Below, in pieces: positions 44,535 through 54,225 of a stretch of 64,000 nt of DNA. The notes below the pieces were generated by a model. The model saw only the letters and a program-made list of their open reading frames with translations. It searched no databases and had not been told where the DNA came from. Each line of letters opens with the position of its first letter. Positions within the stretch are counted from its first letter, which is position 1. The position numbers were made by a program, and so were the translations under genes. Source of the stretch: an uncultured Duncaniella sp. (lineage in GTDB: Bacteria > Bacteroidota > Bacteroidia > Bacteroidales > Muribaculaceae); the NCBI GenBank assembly GCA_910576785.1, contig CAJTJG010000007.1:67103-131102 (forward strand), written 5' to 3'.

Positions 44535-46634
44535 ATGAGGAACATGATGAAACGAATGATATTGAGCCTGATGATGCTCTGCTCAATGACGGCAGCGGTT
44601 TTTGGCCGACAGCTGTCATGGACTGCCGACAACGGGAACGGAACCTACACCAATCCACTGTTCTATGACGAGTTCTCTGACCCGGATATGATCAGGGTGG
44701 GTGATACGTTCTATCTTGTGGGGACGACGATGCATTGCAATCCCGGGCTTGTGGTGCTCGAGTCAAAGGATCTGGTGAACTGGGATTTCTGTAGCTATGC
44801 ATTTGACCGTATAGGCATAGATGATCCCCGTTTCCGTCTCGAGGACGGGAAGGAGGCCTACGGGCAGGGGATATGGGCCCCGTGCATCAGGTATGACAAC
44901 GGACTGTTCTATATATTCTCCAACATCAACGGCATAGGTATGCAGGTCTATGTGTCGGACAATCCCAAGGGTCCGTGGCGTCATCACAACATGGGTGGAG
45001 CCATCCATGACCTGTCGGTGCTGTTCGACGGCGGCAGGATGTATGCCATATATGGTTATGACGAGGTGCACTGCATAGAGATAAAGCCTGATCTCAGCGG
45101 CTATGTGGAGGGATCCGACCGCTGTATAATAGAGCGCGGCAATGCTATGGGTGAGGGTCATCATGCTTACAAGATAGATGGGCGCTATTATATAATTAGT
45201 GCAGACTATTCGCCTATGGGGCGCATGATGTGCGCGAGGGCCGACAGGCTCGAAGGTCCGTATGAGACACGTGTGATAAGTTGCCGTGAGACCATGGGTA
45301 CGGAGCATTCCACCTGGGCCACTGACATACCTATGGATGGTGATATGCCGGAGATGGGCAAATGGCGACTCACCACAGGCAAGCCCAATGCTGACAATAT
45401 GGGATGCGCCACCCTGCATCAAGGGGGTATAGTGCAACTGGAGAACGGGGACTGGTGGGGATTCTCGATGCTTGACTTTCTGGCTGTGGGACGCACCACT
45501 TGTATCTCGCCTGTGACGTGGGTGGACGGATGGCCCTACTTCGGGCTGCCGGGCAATCTCGGACGCTCGCCCCGCACATGGGTTAAGCCGCAGGTGGCAG
45601 CCACCGTAGAGCCGCATGCCCCGTATGAACGAAGTGACGATTTTGACAGCGGGGAGCTCAAGCCCGTGTGGCAGTGGAATCATCTGCCGGTGGATGGCAA
45701 GTGGAGTGTCAGGAAGGGACGTCTGCGTCTCGGCTCCATGCCGGCCAAGGATCTGTACTGGGCACGCAACACGCTCACACAGCGTGGCATAGGCCCTGTG
45801 TCGGTGACAACGGTGACACTCGATGCCTCGAAACTGAAGGATGGCGACATTGCCGGTCTCGGACTGATGAACATACCATATGAATGGGTGGGCATAGGGA
45901 TGAAGGACGGACGTAAGGTGCTGAGTTTCTATGACCTCGGAACTGACACCGGTATAGAGAGGCCGTGGGATGGCAAGAAGATATATCTGCGCGTGACGGC
46001 CGACCTGGAGCATGAATGGTCGCAGTTCAGTTACAGCGATGACGGCGAGACTTATCATGATATAGGTGACCGCCTCGTGGTGCCCTATCAGACGAAAACT
46101 TTCCAGGGGGCGAGGATAGCGCTCTTTGCATTCAACCGTGACGGACGCGACGGTGGATATGCCGAGTTCGATGACTTCCGGGTGGAGGAGCCGCTTGCCG
46201 ACCGCAGCGGGAATGTTCCGTTTGGAAAGACGGTGATCCTTTGCAATCTGTCCAACTCACAGAGGATGCTTGCCGGTGACCGCCGGATGGTGGGATCGGT
46301 ATGGAAGGGTAGCGCTGACTATGATTCGGACAACTGCAAGTTCAGGGTTCATGACCGCGGCAACGGCAGAGTGGTGCTTGAAGCGGTGAACGGCAAGGGG
46401 TTTGTCACGGTGGCCGGACTAGGAATGTCGGGCGACCTGCGGTTGACCGAGCGTGAGAATGAGGACTGCCTGTTCATGTGGCAGGATATGCTCCACCATC
46501 AGTGCATGCTTATGTCGCTGAAAACCATGCGCTATGTGGGCCTTGATCCCGCCTCGGGCGAGCCATATGCGGCAGACTGGGCAGGAACCTCAGCGAGCAG
46601 GATGAGCGGCACCGTGCTCAGATGGGAGGAATGA
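44535..46634 (+). CDS. Large GH43-family glycosidase with beta-sandwich and C-terminal extra domain
   Basis: A 699-residue secreted enzyme. The GH43 propeller (about 25-340) has Asp in FSDPDMIRVGDTF, Asp in AIHDLSVLFDG and Glu in MGEGHHAYKIDG as likely catalytic residues. A concanavalin-like beta-sandwich of the GH43 C2 type follows (about 365-560; SDDFDSGELKPVWQWNHLP to YAEFDDFRVEEP). A further region of about 130 residues (about 570-699) resembles a beta-trefoil or fascin-like module (VILCNLSNSQRMLAG, RVHDRGNGRVVLEAVNGKGF). The first two domains are typical of beta-xylosidase/arabinofuranosidase enzymes; the third is less common. Confidence 0.88.
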   Translation: MRNMMKRMILSLMMLCSMTAAVFGRQLSWTADNGNGTYTNPLFYDEFSDPDMIRVGDTFYLVGTTMHCNPGLVVLESKDLVNWDFCSYAFDRIGIDDPRFRLEDGKEAYGQGIWAPCIRYDNGLFYIFSNINGIGMQVYVSDNPKGPWRHHNMGGAIHDLSVLFDGGRMYAIYGYDEVHCIEIKPDLSGYVEGSDRCIIERGNAMGEGHHAYKIDGRYYIISADYSPMGRMMCARADRLEGPYETRVISCRETMGTEHSTWATDIPMDGDMPEMGKWRLTTGKPNADNMGCATLHQGGIVQLENGDWWGFSMLDFLAVGRTTCISPVTWVDGWPYFGLPGNLGRSPRTWVKPQVAATVEPHAPYERSDDFDSGELKPVWQWNHLPVDGKWSVRKGRLRLGSMPAKDLYWARNTLTQRGIGPVSVTTVTLDASKLKDGDIAGLGLMNIPYEWVGIGMKDGRKVLSFYDLGTDTGIERPWDGKKIYLRVTADLEHEWSQFSYSDDGETYHDIGDRLVVPYQTKTFQGARIALFAFNRDGRDGGYAEFDDFRVEEPLADRSGNVPFGKTVILCNLSNSQRMLAGDRRMVGSVWKGSADYDSDNCKFRVHDRGNGRVVLEAVNGKGFVTVAGLGMSGDLRLTERENEDCLFMWQDMLHHQCMLMSLKTMRYVGLDPASGEPYAADWAGTSASRMSGTVLRWEE

Positions 46635-46662
46635 TACAAGTAAAAATAAACAGAAAGGAATC

Positions 46663-48213
46663 ATGAAAAATATATGCAGTTGCAGGAAAAGCGTGGCGGC
46701 GGTGATGTTGTGCATGGCCCTGCTTATTGGAGTGTCATCTGACGCCGGTGCAGCCAACCGGAAGGATACCGTTGAACAATGGGGACGGTATGAGCTGTCG
46801 TTCAAACTGAAGGTCAAGGGGAATCCATTTGAGGATGTTGATCTCCGGACCGTGTTTATAAACGATGGTGACACTGTGACCGTGAAGGGTTTCTATGATG
46901 GCAATGATACTTACAGGGTGAGATTTATGCCGGGGAGGCCGGGAGAATGGTCATGGCACACCAAGAGTGACCGTGGCAAACTTGACGGCCGGAGTGGTCG
47001 GTTTGTGTGCGTGGCAGCGCGTGAGAGAAATCACGGGCCGGTGGTGACGGACTCACTCGGTTTCAGATATGCCGACGGGACAAGGTATATCCCGGTGGGG
47101 ACCACCTGCTATGCCTGGGTGCATCAGCCGGAGGAGCTGCGGCTGCGTACACTCAGGACTCTCTCGGAGGGATGTTTCAATAAGATAAGGATGTGCGTGT
47201 TCCCGAAAAGCTATGACTGGAATCATAATGAGCCGGAGCTGTATCCTTATGAGGGAAAGACTGGTGAGTGGGACTCCACACGATTCAATCCCGCCTATTT
47301 CAGAAACATAGAGGAGTGTGTGGCCGCTCTTGACAGCCTGGGCATAGAGGCCGACATAATAGTGTATCATCCCTATGACCGATGGGGTTTCAGCCGGATG
47401 GACAAGGGTGCGCGTGAACGCTACATGCAGTATCTCATATCACGTCTTGGCGCGTACAAGAATGTGTGGTGGAGCATGGCCAACGAGTATGACTTCATGG
47501 AGGCGTACAATGAGGATGACTGGCGGTATCATCTCGAGTTTTTTGCGTCGGAGGATCCGTTCGGGCATCTGCGCAGCATACATAATGCGGTGAGGATGTA
47601 TGATCATTCGGACAGTAATGTGACGCATGTCAGCATCCAGTCGCCGGACACAAGGAATGCCGGAGCCCTGGCTGCCCGGTATCAGAAGCCTGTGATATAT
47701 GACGAATGCCGGTATGAGGGGAATATTCCCTGGGTGTGGGGCACACTTTCAGCCGAGGAGATGGTGCAGAAATTCTGGGAGGGATTTCTGAGCGGTGGCT
47801 TCGTGGGCCACGGCGAGGTGCTGCTGTCGGATCCTGCCATTGCCCCGGGGGAATCGGACGAGGTGTTGTGGTGGTCAAAGGGCGGAGTGCTGCGCGGCGG
47901 AAGTCCGGAGCGCATAGGTTTCCTCAGGGGTATACTGGAGGAAGCGCCTCATGGTATAAGGCCCGTGAAGGGGCTGACTGGATGGCAGGAGTATCCGTCG
48001 CTCGGGGTGAATAATGAATGGTATCTGATCTATTTTGGGCGCGATGTCCGTTGCCAGATGTATCTCGAGCTGCCGCAGGACAATGAGTACGGAATAGAAA
48101 TGATAGACACATGGAATATGACCGTAAGTGCCTTGGAGGGTACCTATCGTGGACACACGTTTGTCCAGATGCCTGAGCGTCAGTATATGGCGATACGTAT
48201 AAAGCGTAGATAG
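46663..48213 (+). CDS. DUF5060/DUF4038-family glycoside hydrolase
   Basis: A 516-residue secreted protein. A DUF5060 beta-sandwich (about 30-115; VEQWGRYELSFKLKVKGNPF) precedes a DUF4038 (beta/alpha)8 barrel (about 120-430) and a C-terminal DUF5605-like beta-domain (about 440-516). Candidate acid/base and nucleophile are the Glu of WWSMANEYDFM and the Glu of VIYDECRYEG, as in clan GH-A. Relatives include GH140-type apiosidases and other plant-glycan exo-enzymes. It is the last gene of the locus, followed by the hairpin at 48274. The exact substrate is unknown. Confidence 0.85.
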   Translation: MKNICSCRKSVAAVMLCMALLIGVSSDAGAANRKDTVEQWGRYELSFKLKVKGNPFEDVDLRTVFINDGDTVTVKGFYDGNDTYRVRFMPGRPGEWSWHTKSDRGKLDGRSGRFVCVAARERNHGPVVTDSLGFRYADGTRYIPVGTTCYAWVHQPEELRLRTLRTLSEGCFNKIRMCVFPKSYDWNHNEPELYPYEGKTGEWDSTRFNPAYFRNIEECVAALDSLGIEADIIVYHPYDRWGFSRMDKGARERYMQYLISRLGAYKNVWWSMANEYDFMEAYNEDDWRYHLEFFASEDPFGHLRSIHNAVRMYDHSDSNVTHVSIQSPDTRNAGALAARYQKPVIYDECRYEGNIPWVWGTLSAEEMVQKFWEGFLSGGFVGHGEVLLSDPAIAPGESDEVLWWSKGGVLRGGSPERIGFLRGILEEAPHGIRPVKGLTGWQEYPSLGVNNEWYLIYFGRDVRCQMYLELPQDNEYGIEMIDTWNMTVSALEGTYRGHTFVQMPERQYMAIRIKRR

Positions 48214-48273
48214 GGAGACTGTGACATATTCTTGTGTGTAATATAATATTAAGGAGGTAGAATAGTGATTGAT

Positions 48274-48339
48274 AGAAGTATACAGTCCCTGTGTGTGCAT
48301 TTTTATTGCAAACACAGGGACTGTATACTTCTGTATTTT
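48274..48339. terminator. 21-bp perfect-stem hairpin between convergent operons
   Basis: Arms 48274-48294 and 48312-48332 are perfect reverse complements, with a 17-base loop. The word CAAAATACAGAA lies on the minus strand at the right edge. It separates the utilisation locus from the end of the kinase/FHA operon. Confidence 0.75.
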
Positions 48340-48384
48340 GCCTCCACATTCTGATGCATCCGCTATGTGGAGGATTTCTGATGA

Positions 48385-49659
48385 TCAGGCGGCTGCCTCA
48401 GGTGTTGAGATTTTGAATACAACGATCTTGTTTGTCAACGGATCGTAAACCCCATAGATACCTGTCGCACCTGCAGGGATGGTGTATTCTATTTTGGATA
48501 TGCCGTTTATGCTGGTTTCAACGGATGTTGGCAGGATGGCATTCTTTACCATATCCTCAAATGAGAAACCATAGTAATGGACCTTGGCTTTTTTGTTTTG
48601 ATATTTGCGGATCTTGATAAGTTTGAGTTGCTGTGTCTTGATGTTGTCCATATGGAATTCAGCCGTGATAAGCTGCGGATTGGCTGGTGGTATATTCAGA
48701 CTCAGGGAGTCGATATCGACCGTTACGATACCCGATAATTCTTTTGTCTGCTGCATGGAAAGGGTATTGCGGTTGATGGCTGCTTGTCCGTCTTCCAGCA
48801 CGATGTCTGTGAGAGGCTTGTATCGGGAGTTTTTTTCCTTACGGTACTCAACAATATCTTCGAGATTTACGCTCATTGTTGATCCGTTCTCCAACTGAAT
48901 GAGAAGATAATCGTTTGTTATCCCATCGCTGTCAGAGTAATTGCGCTCAAATATCACGCCTCTGTGAGTACCACCGTTTTTCATTTGGATGATGTCGATG
49001 AGATCGGATTGCTCAAGAAGCGATTGGTTCGGATTGATTTTGAAGCGGTGGTCCTTCATGACATCTTCGGTGTTGAATACCTCGACCACTCCATTGTCCC
49101 GTAGCAGGCTCATGGTCCTCCCCGGTACTTCCTCTACGTATTGCCCTTCATATTCCATGCCTGAGGACAATTTGTAACGGCGATTAATGCCGGAGAGCAT
49201 GAGCTTGGGGCGCTTGTCGGCGCGTACCACTTCGATTGTATCCCAGTTGAGAGAATATGTGTTGGGCGAGAGTTCAAGATATCTGACCTTTGCTCCTTTT
49301 TCGAGAATACGGACCCTGCTGATGGAGCCTTTATCCGTAATGATATCGCTGAGGAGCAATGTGCGGGAGTTTCCCGTGCCATCATAAGCATCACTCTTTT
49401 CTGCCCAGTCTTTCCATTCGGGAGAGAGGGAGGTTATCTTGACCTCCGAATCCACTATGGACTTGACGTCATTGCTTGGAAGCATGACTGTGGCTTTGGT
49501 GGTAGTAAACGTGAAGTTCTCTCCGGGACGCTGACGGGAAATGTATCCGGTCAGTTCGGTGCCACCTTTCAGAACGATGGTGAGATTGTCCTGTGCCGAG
49601 GCGGTAGCCAGCCCTGCAATCAGTGCAAAGCCAAACAGTAGTGCTTTAGTAGCTTTCAT
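48385..49659 (-). CDS. Secreted protein of unknown function, last gene of the kinase/FHA operon
   Basis: A 424-residue protein with a clear signal peptide (1-22, ending ASAQ) and no lipobox. The body is beta-rich. Short repeated motifs describe a small Sm-like or SH3-like strand pattern (IVLKGGTELTGYISR, IIQMKNGGTHRGVIFE, IQLENGSTMSVNLEDIVEY), each consisting of a gene-like G-G-T/S turn and a polar strand. I do not recognise a family. It overlaps the S41 protease gene by 14 bp, so it belongs to the same operon and is probably a periplasmic or surface partner of that system. Confidence 0.75.
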   Translation of the reverse strand: MKATKALLFGFALIAGLATASAQDNLTIVLKGGTELTGYISRQRPGENFTFTTTKATVMLPSNDVKSIVDSEVKITSLSPEWKDWAEKSDAYDGTGNSRTLLLSDIITDKGSISRVRILEKGAKVRYLELSPNTYSLNWDTIEVVRADKRPKLMLSGINRRYKLSSGMEYEGQYVEEVPGRTMSLLRDNGVVEVFNTEDVMKDHRFKINPNQSLLEQSDLIDIIQMKNGGTHRGVIFERNYSDSDGITNDYLLIQLENGSTMSVNLEDIVEYRKEKNSRYKPLTDIVLEDGQAAINRNTLSMQQTKELSGIVTVDIDSLSLNIPPANPQLITAEFHMDNIKTQQLKLIKIRKYQNKKAKVHYYGFSFEDMVKNAILPTSVETSINGISKIEYTIPAGATGIYGVYDPLTNKIVVFKISTPEAAA

Positions 49660-50986
49660 TATATTGTCGTTGGTTAAATTCAGTTACATATGAAGGCTCA
49701 CCGATCGGGGTGAGAGAGTTTTCTGGATCAATGCTGCGGGTAGATGTTTTCGTTAATGCGTCTCCTCTGATTTTTGCCATGGCCACACTCAGTAATCGTT
49801 CGTTTGTATCGCCAATTTCCAATTTACCGGTCGAGTAGCCATCGGGCATATATATGTCAGGTTCGATCCCTTCGTCAGGTGTTGAGATCCCATATGCATT
49901 ATAGTATCTCATGGTTATCGGTTGAATGGCGTATCGAAACCTGGGATCCGATATGGTCCATGAGCCGACACCTTTTCCAACCGTCTGTTCTCCGATCACG
50001 GTCAGATCCATATACGGCTGTAAACATATGATTGTAGCTTCACTCGCTGAGGCGGTGTGACTTGATGTAATTACATACAGGTGTTTAATATTCAGTGCTG
50101 TAAGTGTTATGCCAAGCCCCTCACCAATTGTTTCTTCAGGTTTTTCAAAATAGGAGTAAGTCCGACTATCTCCGGTTTCCAAAAGATATTTACGGGATAA
50201 GATGTCGTTATATGAGCATTGCTGGAAAATTCTGTAATACCCGGCAGGCGGTACAATACAGTTGCATAGAAAACGGCAGGTGCTCACGTATCCTCCCGGA
50301 TTATAGCGCAAATCAAGAATGAGATCGGTTATCTGATTGGATGTAAAACGTTTTAACGGCCGCTCAAGATCCTGCTTGTCACCATACTTGAGATAACACA
50401 GATAGCCAATACGTTTGTCGCCATCATAGTACACGGAATCCAGTAAAACTGTTGATGTCTCAAATGGATCGAACCGTGAGCCTTCTATAATACTTGAGGA
50501 TTCAACAAAGGCACCATTCTTTAATTCCAGTTTTATTAAAGAATAGGAGTCATCAGATGAATCAATAAAATTCACATAGTCACCCCGGCGCAATCCTTTT
50601 GTCCTTAATTCAGGCGAATTTACATACAGGACCTCTAATGCGGTGTTTCCCTCCAGGTCCATTAATTGCTGATAGGCAAAGCCCGGCCCGCGTGTTGATT
50701 TAGGGGGAGTGTAGTTACTGTTTGTAGTGAAATATGAGAATCGGTCCTTGCCCGACAGAAGACTCCCGAAAAATTCACGGGGAGCGAGGCTGTAATCACA
50801 TTTCATGGAGTCAGGCAAATCTTCTCGCCATAGATATTGGCGATTCATCTGACTGTAGATCCATTGATTAAGTTCTAAATATACGTTATTCTCCGCAGTT
50901 ACATCATCGGGTGAATCCGGTTCATCCGATGTGCAACTGCAAAGAATAAATGCGAGTAATATTATATGACAAGTGTGCCTCATCAT
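49646..50986 (-). CDS. S41-family (C-terminal processing) peptidase, lipoprotein
   Basis: A 446-residue lipoprotein (lipobox LCSC, Cys at about 18). An N-terminal helical region (YSQMNRQYLWREDLPDSMKC), a PDZ-like domain (about 90-170) and an S41 catalytic domain follow. The Ser of SHTASASEATIIC and the Lys of GEQTVGKGVGSW form the Ser/Lys dyad of tail-specific proteases. It should act on the periplasmic or surface side. In the kinase/FHA operon it is the second protease, beside the FHA-trypsin protein. Substrate unknown. Confidence 0.9.
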   Translation of the reverse strand: MMRHTCHIILLAFILCSCTSDEPDSPDDVTAENNVYLELNQWIYSQMNRQYLWREDLPDSMKCDYSLAPREFFGSLLSGKDRFSYFTTNSNYTPPKSTRGPGFAYQQLMDLEGNTALEVLYVNSPELRTKGLRRGDYVNFIDSSDDSYSLIKLELKNGAFVESSSIIEGSRFDPFETSTVLLDSVYYDGDKRIGYLCYLKYGDKQDLERPLKRFTSNQITDLILDLRYNPGGYVSTCRFLCNCIVPPAGYYRIFQQCSYNDILSRKYLLETGDSRTYSYFEKPEETIGEGLGITLTALNIKHLYVITSSHTASASEATIICLQPYMDLTVIGEQTVGKGVGSWTISDPRFRYAIQPITMRYYNAYGISTPDEGIEPDIYMPDGYSTGKLEIGDTNERLLSVAMAKIRGDALTKTSTRSIDPENSLTPIGEPSYVTEFNQRQYNESY

Positions 50987-50998
50987 TATAACATCCGG

Positions 50999-52003
50999 TT
51001 ATCTGATAGTGATAGTGCCGGTTTCGTAGTCATAGACAGCTTGAGGTTTGTCTGATTTGACAAATTCAACCAACGGACTATCTGCGTTTGATGAAGAACG
51101 GCTTGGTGTCATATTATACCATTTGGTTTCCTCTGATGTGACATCGTAGCCAATGAGATATGAATCGCCAAGTTTTATATCGTCGACCATGTTAGCTCCA
51201 AGATAGTGGATTGAGCCATCTGTGGTTTCTGCAAAGAACTTCATTGCGGCATTTTTCATTGGGAAAGTGAAGAAGTAGGATGATGCTCTTGTAATATTGG
51301 GGTTATAGTCATATTTAACTTTATAGAACCCGTATTCACTCTTGCTCTTGATCGAGTATTCGATGCAGTAATCGCCAACGGTGCTACCATAGAATGGTTT
51401 TAAGGAGATATAGTCGCATGACTGTTTCCCGGCCAGACCATATGATTCCACATCGCTGTATCTGTTCCAATTTATGATGGCAACAGCAGCTACAGCACCG
51501 GCATTATGTATGTCGATAACGATAGTTTTGTCCTTCTCGGTACCAATCTGTTTTATTGTCATGCCGAGGATCTTTGATTTGCCTCCGATATAGCCATTAT
51601 CGGTAATTTTGAGGGTATTCAAATCATCCATTCCACTGAATCCCCAATATTCTACGGATGAAGACACATATGAAATTGCAACAACGGTGTAAAGGCCTGC
51701 TTCGAGATCTATACTGGTAGTCATCATATTGGTATATGCATTGAAAGTCTGCACATCTTGATCTACCAGGTGACCTGACTCATCGTATATGTACAGGCAG
51801 ACATTGAGAACGGAGCCTGCGGAAAGAGAGGTCAGATCGCCGGCTGACAGCTCGTACAGGTTGTCAACCACAGTTGCAGGATTCACCTTGAACGTTATGG
51901 TGCTGCGACGGGATACCGGAATGTCGTCGTTGGAGCAGGACGACAGAATCACAGTGAAAAGCACTGAGAAAATAGCGAGATATTTTTTCATCTGTTTCAT
52001 CAT
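50999..52003 (-). CDS. FimB/Mfa2-family fimbrial-anchor-like lipoprotein
   Basis: A 334-residue lipoprotein (lipobox LSSC, Cys at about 23) with the pattern of FimB/Mfa2 proteins: VCLYIYDESGHLVDQDVQTF, then DLEAGLYTVVAISYVSS, and a second transthyretin-like half. In Porphyromonas such proteins anchor and limit fimbriae. No FimA/Mfa1-type shaft gene is present here, so it may have been recruited as a surface adaptor. It is separated by zero bp from the barrel gene upstream and 12 bp from the S41 gene. Confidence 0.8.
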   Translation of the reverse strand: MMKQMKKYLAIFSVLFTVILSSCSNDDIPVSRRSTITFKVNPATVVDNLYELSAGDLTSLSAGSVLNVCLYIYDESGHLVDQDVQTFNAYTNMMTTSIDLEAGLYTVVAISYVSSSVEYWGFSGMDDLNTLKITDNGYIGGKSKILGMTIKQIGTEKDKTIVIDIHNAGAVAAVAIINWNRYSDVESYGLAGKQSCDYISLKPFYGSTVGDYCIEYSIKSKSEYGFYKVKYDYNPNITRASSYFFTFPMKNAAMKFFAETTDGSIHYLGANMVDDIKLGDSYLIGYDVTSEETKWYNMTPSRSSSNADSPLVEFVKSDKPQAVYDYETGTITIR

Positions 52004-52699
52004 TTATTTGATTACTGAGAACAGCCAGCCGATGCCGAGAGAAATGGTGCTGACCTTTGTCTGGAAGTTGCCGGCAATGTCGCTGTTGCCCATGTTGTAA
52101 CGGAGGTCAGCGGTAAAGCCGTTTTTGAGTTTGCAGTTGACGCCGATAGAAAGCATTATATCGTAAGCTTTTACTTTGTCCATATGATAGATTTCATTAT
52201 AAACATCATATTTGAACTCTTTTGGGGAAGCGGAGAAGGCCCCTGTGAAGGTGGGACCCACTTCCACGGCGAAAGTAGGCACGAAGTACCATTGGAACAA
52301 AACCGGGATCTCGAAGCAGTTCATTCTGATGGTCTCAACATCATTACTGAGTGAGCGCATGGAGTAGAGGGCTTCAAGCTGAACGCCGAAACGTTCAGTT
52401 CCGAAAGGCCTGCCTGCGGGGCGGCCAAAACGCAGATTCGCTGCGATACCTGCAGAAAAACCAATGCCTCCTGACATGTTGATATCCATTTCGTTGTATT
52501 CCGTACTGGGGTCTCCAGCCATGGAATAATTGACACCTACTTTCGGCCCAATGGAGAGGGCATACGGCTTTAGTACTTCCGAGCCGATGATGGAATTGTT
52601 CATGACAATATCATCGTCAACCGGAACTATGCCCTGTGCCGCGGCTGAGACTGCCATGGATACAATGGCAGCAAGAGTGATAAATGCTCTTTTAAACAT
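52004..52699 (-). CDS. PorT-like outer-membrane beta-barrel protein
   Basis: A 231-residue protein: signal peptide (1-22, ending AAAQ) and a barrel of about eight to ten strands (for example LSIGPKVGVNYSMAG, SGGIGFSAGIAANLRFG, FGVQLEALYSMRS). It ends in alternating strands LGIGWLFSVIK. It belongs to the PorT/OMP beta-barrel group, which has no single established function. It could anchor or gate the surface part of the operon's system. The FimB/Mfa2-like gene begins directly after its stop. Confidence 0.82.
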   Translation of the reverse strand: MFKRAFITLAAIVSMAVSAAAQGIVPVDDDIVMNNSIIGSEVLKPYALSIGPKVGVNYSMAGDPSTEYNEMDINMSGGIGFSAGIAANLRFGRPAGRPFGTERFGVQLEALYSMRSLSNDVETIRMNCFEIPVLFQWYFVPTFAVEVGPTFTGAFSASPKEFKYDVYNEIYHMDKVKAYDIMLSIGVNCKLKNGFTADLRYNMGNSDIAGNFQTKVSTISLGIGWLFSVIK

Positions 52700-52719
52700 A
52701 GATTGGTTATTGATTAAAG

Positions 52720-54225
52720 TTAAAAATATGGTTCAAGGTGTAATGTGCTGAATGCTTTATCTCCTGTACTCAGGGATACATATGTATTGACGTCCTGTGT
52801 GAATGTGATCTTCTCTGTCAGACTAATGCGGACGGACTTATGCGGCTGTATCGTATACGTATGGGAAACAGTCTGTTTTGCCTTTAAAGTCACACCCACC
52901 GTTACCGCTTTGTTCGAGTCATTGGAAATATTTGCGTAAATGATGACGTTGTCATTCTCGTCGGCTTTTGATGATATGGCTTTCGGTTTTGACACGCGGA
53001 GTCTGATGGGGTATGATAGGGAGAAGGTGTCGGACACTTCGGCTACAGTAATACCATCATTCTCAAGTATCGCTCTTATTTGACAGTTCTCGGCGTTGGG
53101 GGCGGGATAGGGCGGGATGGATATAGTGGCCTTATTACCGGACAGTGATAGCTGGGATGTCATATCTCTCATCTGCCCGTCACCATTGTCGATCTTCAGA
53201 TTCAAGTGATTTGGGGCGATGGGGAGCGAAATATCCAAATTTACATTCTCGGTGTTGCCATTATAGTCAACATTCAGGTCAGAGGGGGATCCGGATTGGG
53301 ATGTCATGTCTATCCGATAATCACCATCGACGGTGGTAAGCAGGCCATGACGGTTGTTTTTTACCGCAATGACATATCCATCGCTGAAGTGCGTATCGAA
53401 CGATCCGAATTGAGGACTTGCGATCACTTCATTTCCTGATTTAAGTCCATAGAGGTTGTTTTCGGAGAATACGGTGAAAACTTTTGTGTCACTGAAACTA
53501 TCAGTGGTCTTTGGCGCGGAGTTGTTGTTTTTGTATGTTTGTATGAATTCGTTTCCGTTGAGCTTTCTGATTTTTTTCCCGTTCATGCCGATAAGAGCAA
53601 AATCCCTGTTGTAGGCGATAGCGGCATGTCCGTTGGAGAAACAGCTTGCGCTGGTCATATCTCCATAGTGGAAGTCGACTACCAATATGCTCCTTGAGGG
53701 GTTACGGTCATAGGTTTCACTGATGTATTTAAAATAGTTTCCCTGTTTTACCGGGGCCCATCCTTCCTTAAAGGGTAGCGCCATATCGAATTGCAGTTTC
53801 ACAACTACTTGTCCGGCAGGATTGATATATCCGAATTTACCTTTCTTGTCCGATACAGCCAGTTTCCCTTCTGAAAAATATTGGTTGCTTGATGGCAGAT
53901 ATAATTTGTCGTCGATGGATGAGACCTCTCCATCTTCACTGATTATAGCTTGCAACAGGTATCGGGTGTCCTCTTTAACTCCGGCTAAGGCATAGCCGTT
54001 TACAAATGGTGTGATATATTCATAGGCAACCGGAAGAAGCTCGATGTTGCCAGGCTTGACCATACCCCAATATCCATTTAGCTGGCAGACAAAGATATCG
54101 GTGTGATATCTACAGATTTTATCGTATTTCGGGGATATAGCCCATGAAACGGTTTTGGCACCTGCATCAGCAAACGCCAAAACCATAATAGAGAGGGTTA
54201 ATATTATTGTCCGAATAGATTTCAT
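52720..54225 (-). CDS. WG-repeat secreted protein
   Basis: A 501-residue exported protein: signal peptide (1-23), then WG-type beta-repeats over about 30-300 (NGYWGMVKPGNIELLPVAYE, KGKFGYINPAGQVVVKLQFD, NNLYGLKSGNEVIASPQFGS). A beta-sandwich C-terminal half has short immunoglobulin-like segments (about 320-500). WG repeats usually form protein-interaction surfaces and often accompany sensors and kinases. Its start overlaps the stop of the FHA-protease gene by 4 bp (ATGA), which suggests stoichiometric production. A ligand-binding or scaffold role in the periplasm is inferred. Confidence 0.82.
   Translation of the reverse strand: MKSIRTIILTLSIMVLAFADAGAKTVSWAISPKYDKICRYHTDIFVCQLNGYWGMVKPGNIELLPVAYEYITPFVNGYALAGVKEDTRYLLQAIISEDGEVSSIDDKLYLPSSNQYFSEGKLAVSDKKGKFGYINPAGQVVVKLQFDMALPFKEGWAPVKQGNYFKYISETYDRNPSRSILVVDFHYGDMTSASCFSNGHAAIAYNRDFALIGMNGKKIRKLNGNEFIQTYKNNNSAPKTTDSFSDTKVFTVFSENNLYGLKSGNEVIASPQFGSFDTHFSDGYVIAVKNNRHGLLTTVDGDYRIDMTSQSGSPSDLNVDYNGNTENVNLDISLPIAPNHLNLKIDNGDGQMRDMTSQLSLSGNKATISIPPYPAPNAENCQIRAILENDGITVAEVSDTFSLSYPIRLRVSKPKAISSKADENDNVIIYANISNDSNKAVTVGVTLKAKQTVSHTYTIQPHKSVRISLTEKITFTQDVNTYVSLSTGDKAFSTLHLEPYF

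Noticed and set aside
901..48315. Many long open frames antisense to the receptor, SusC/SusD, HTCS and glycosidase genes
   Set aside because: They follow the codon pattern of the genes on the other strand, have no signal peptides or family motifs, and overlap well-supported genes completely.
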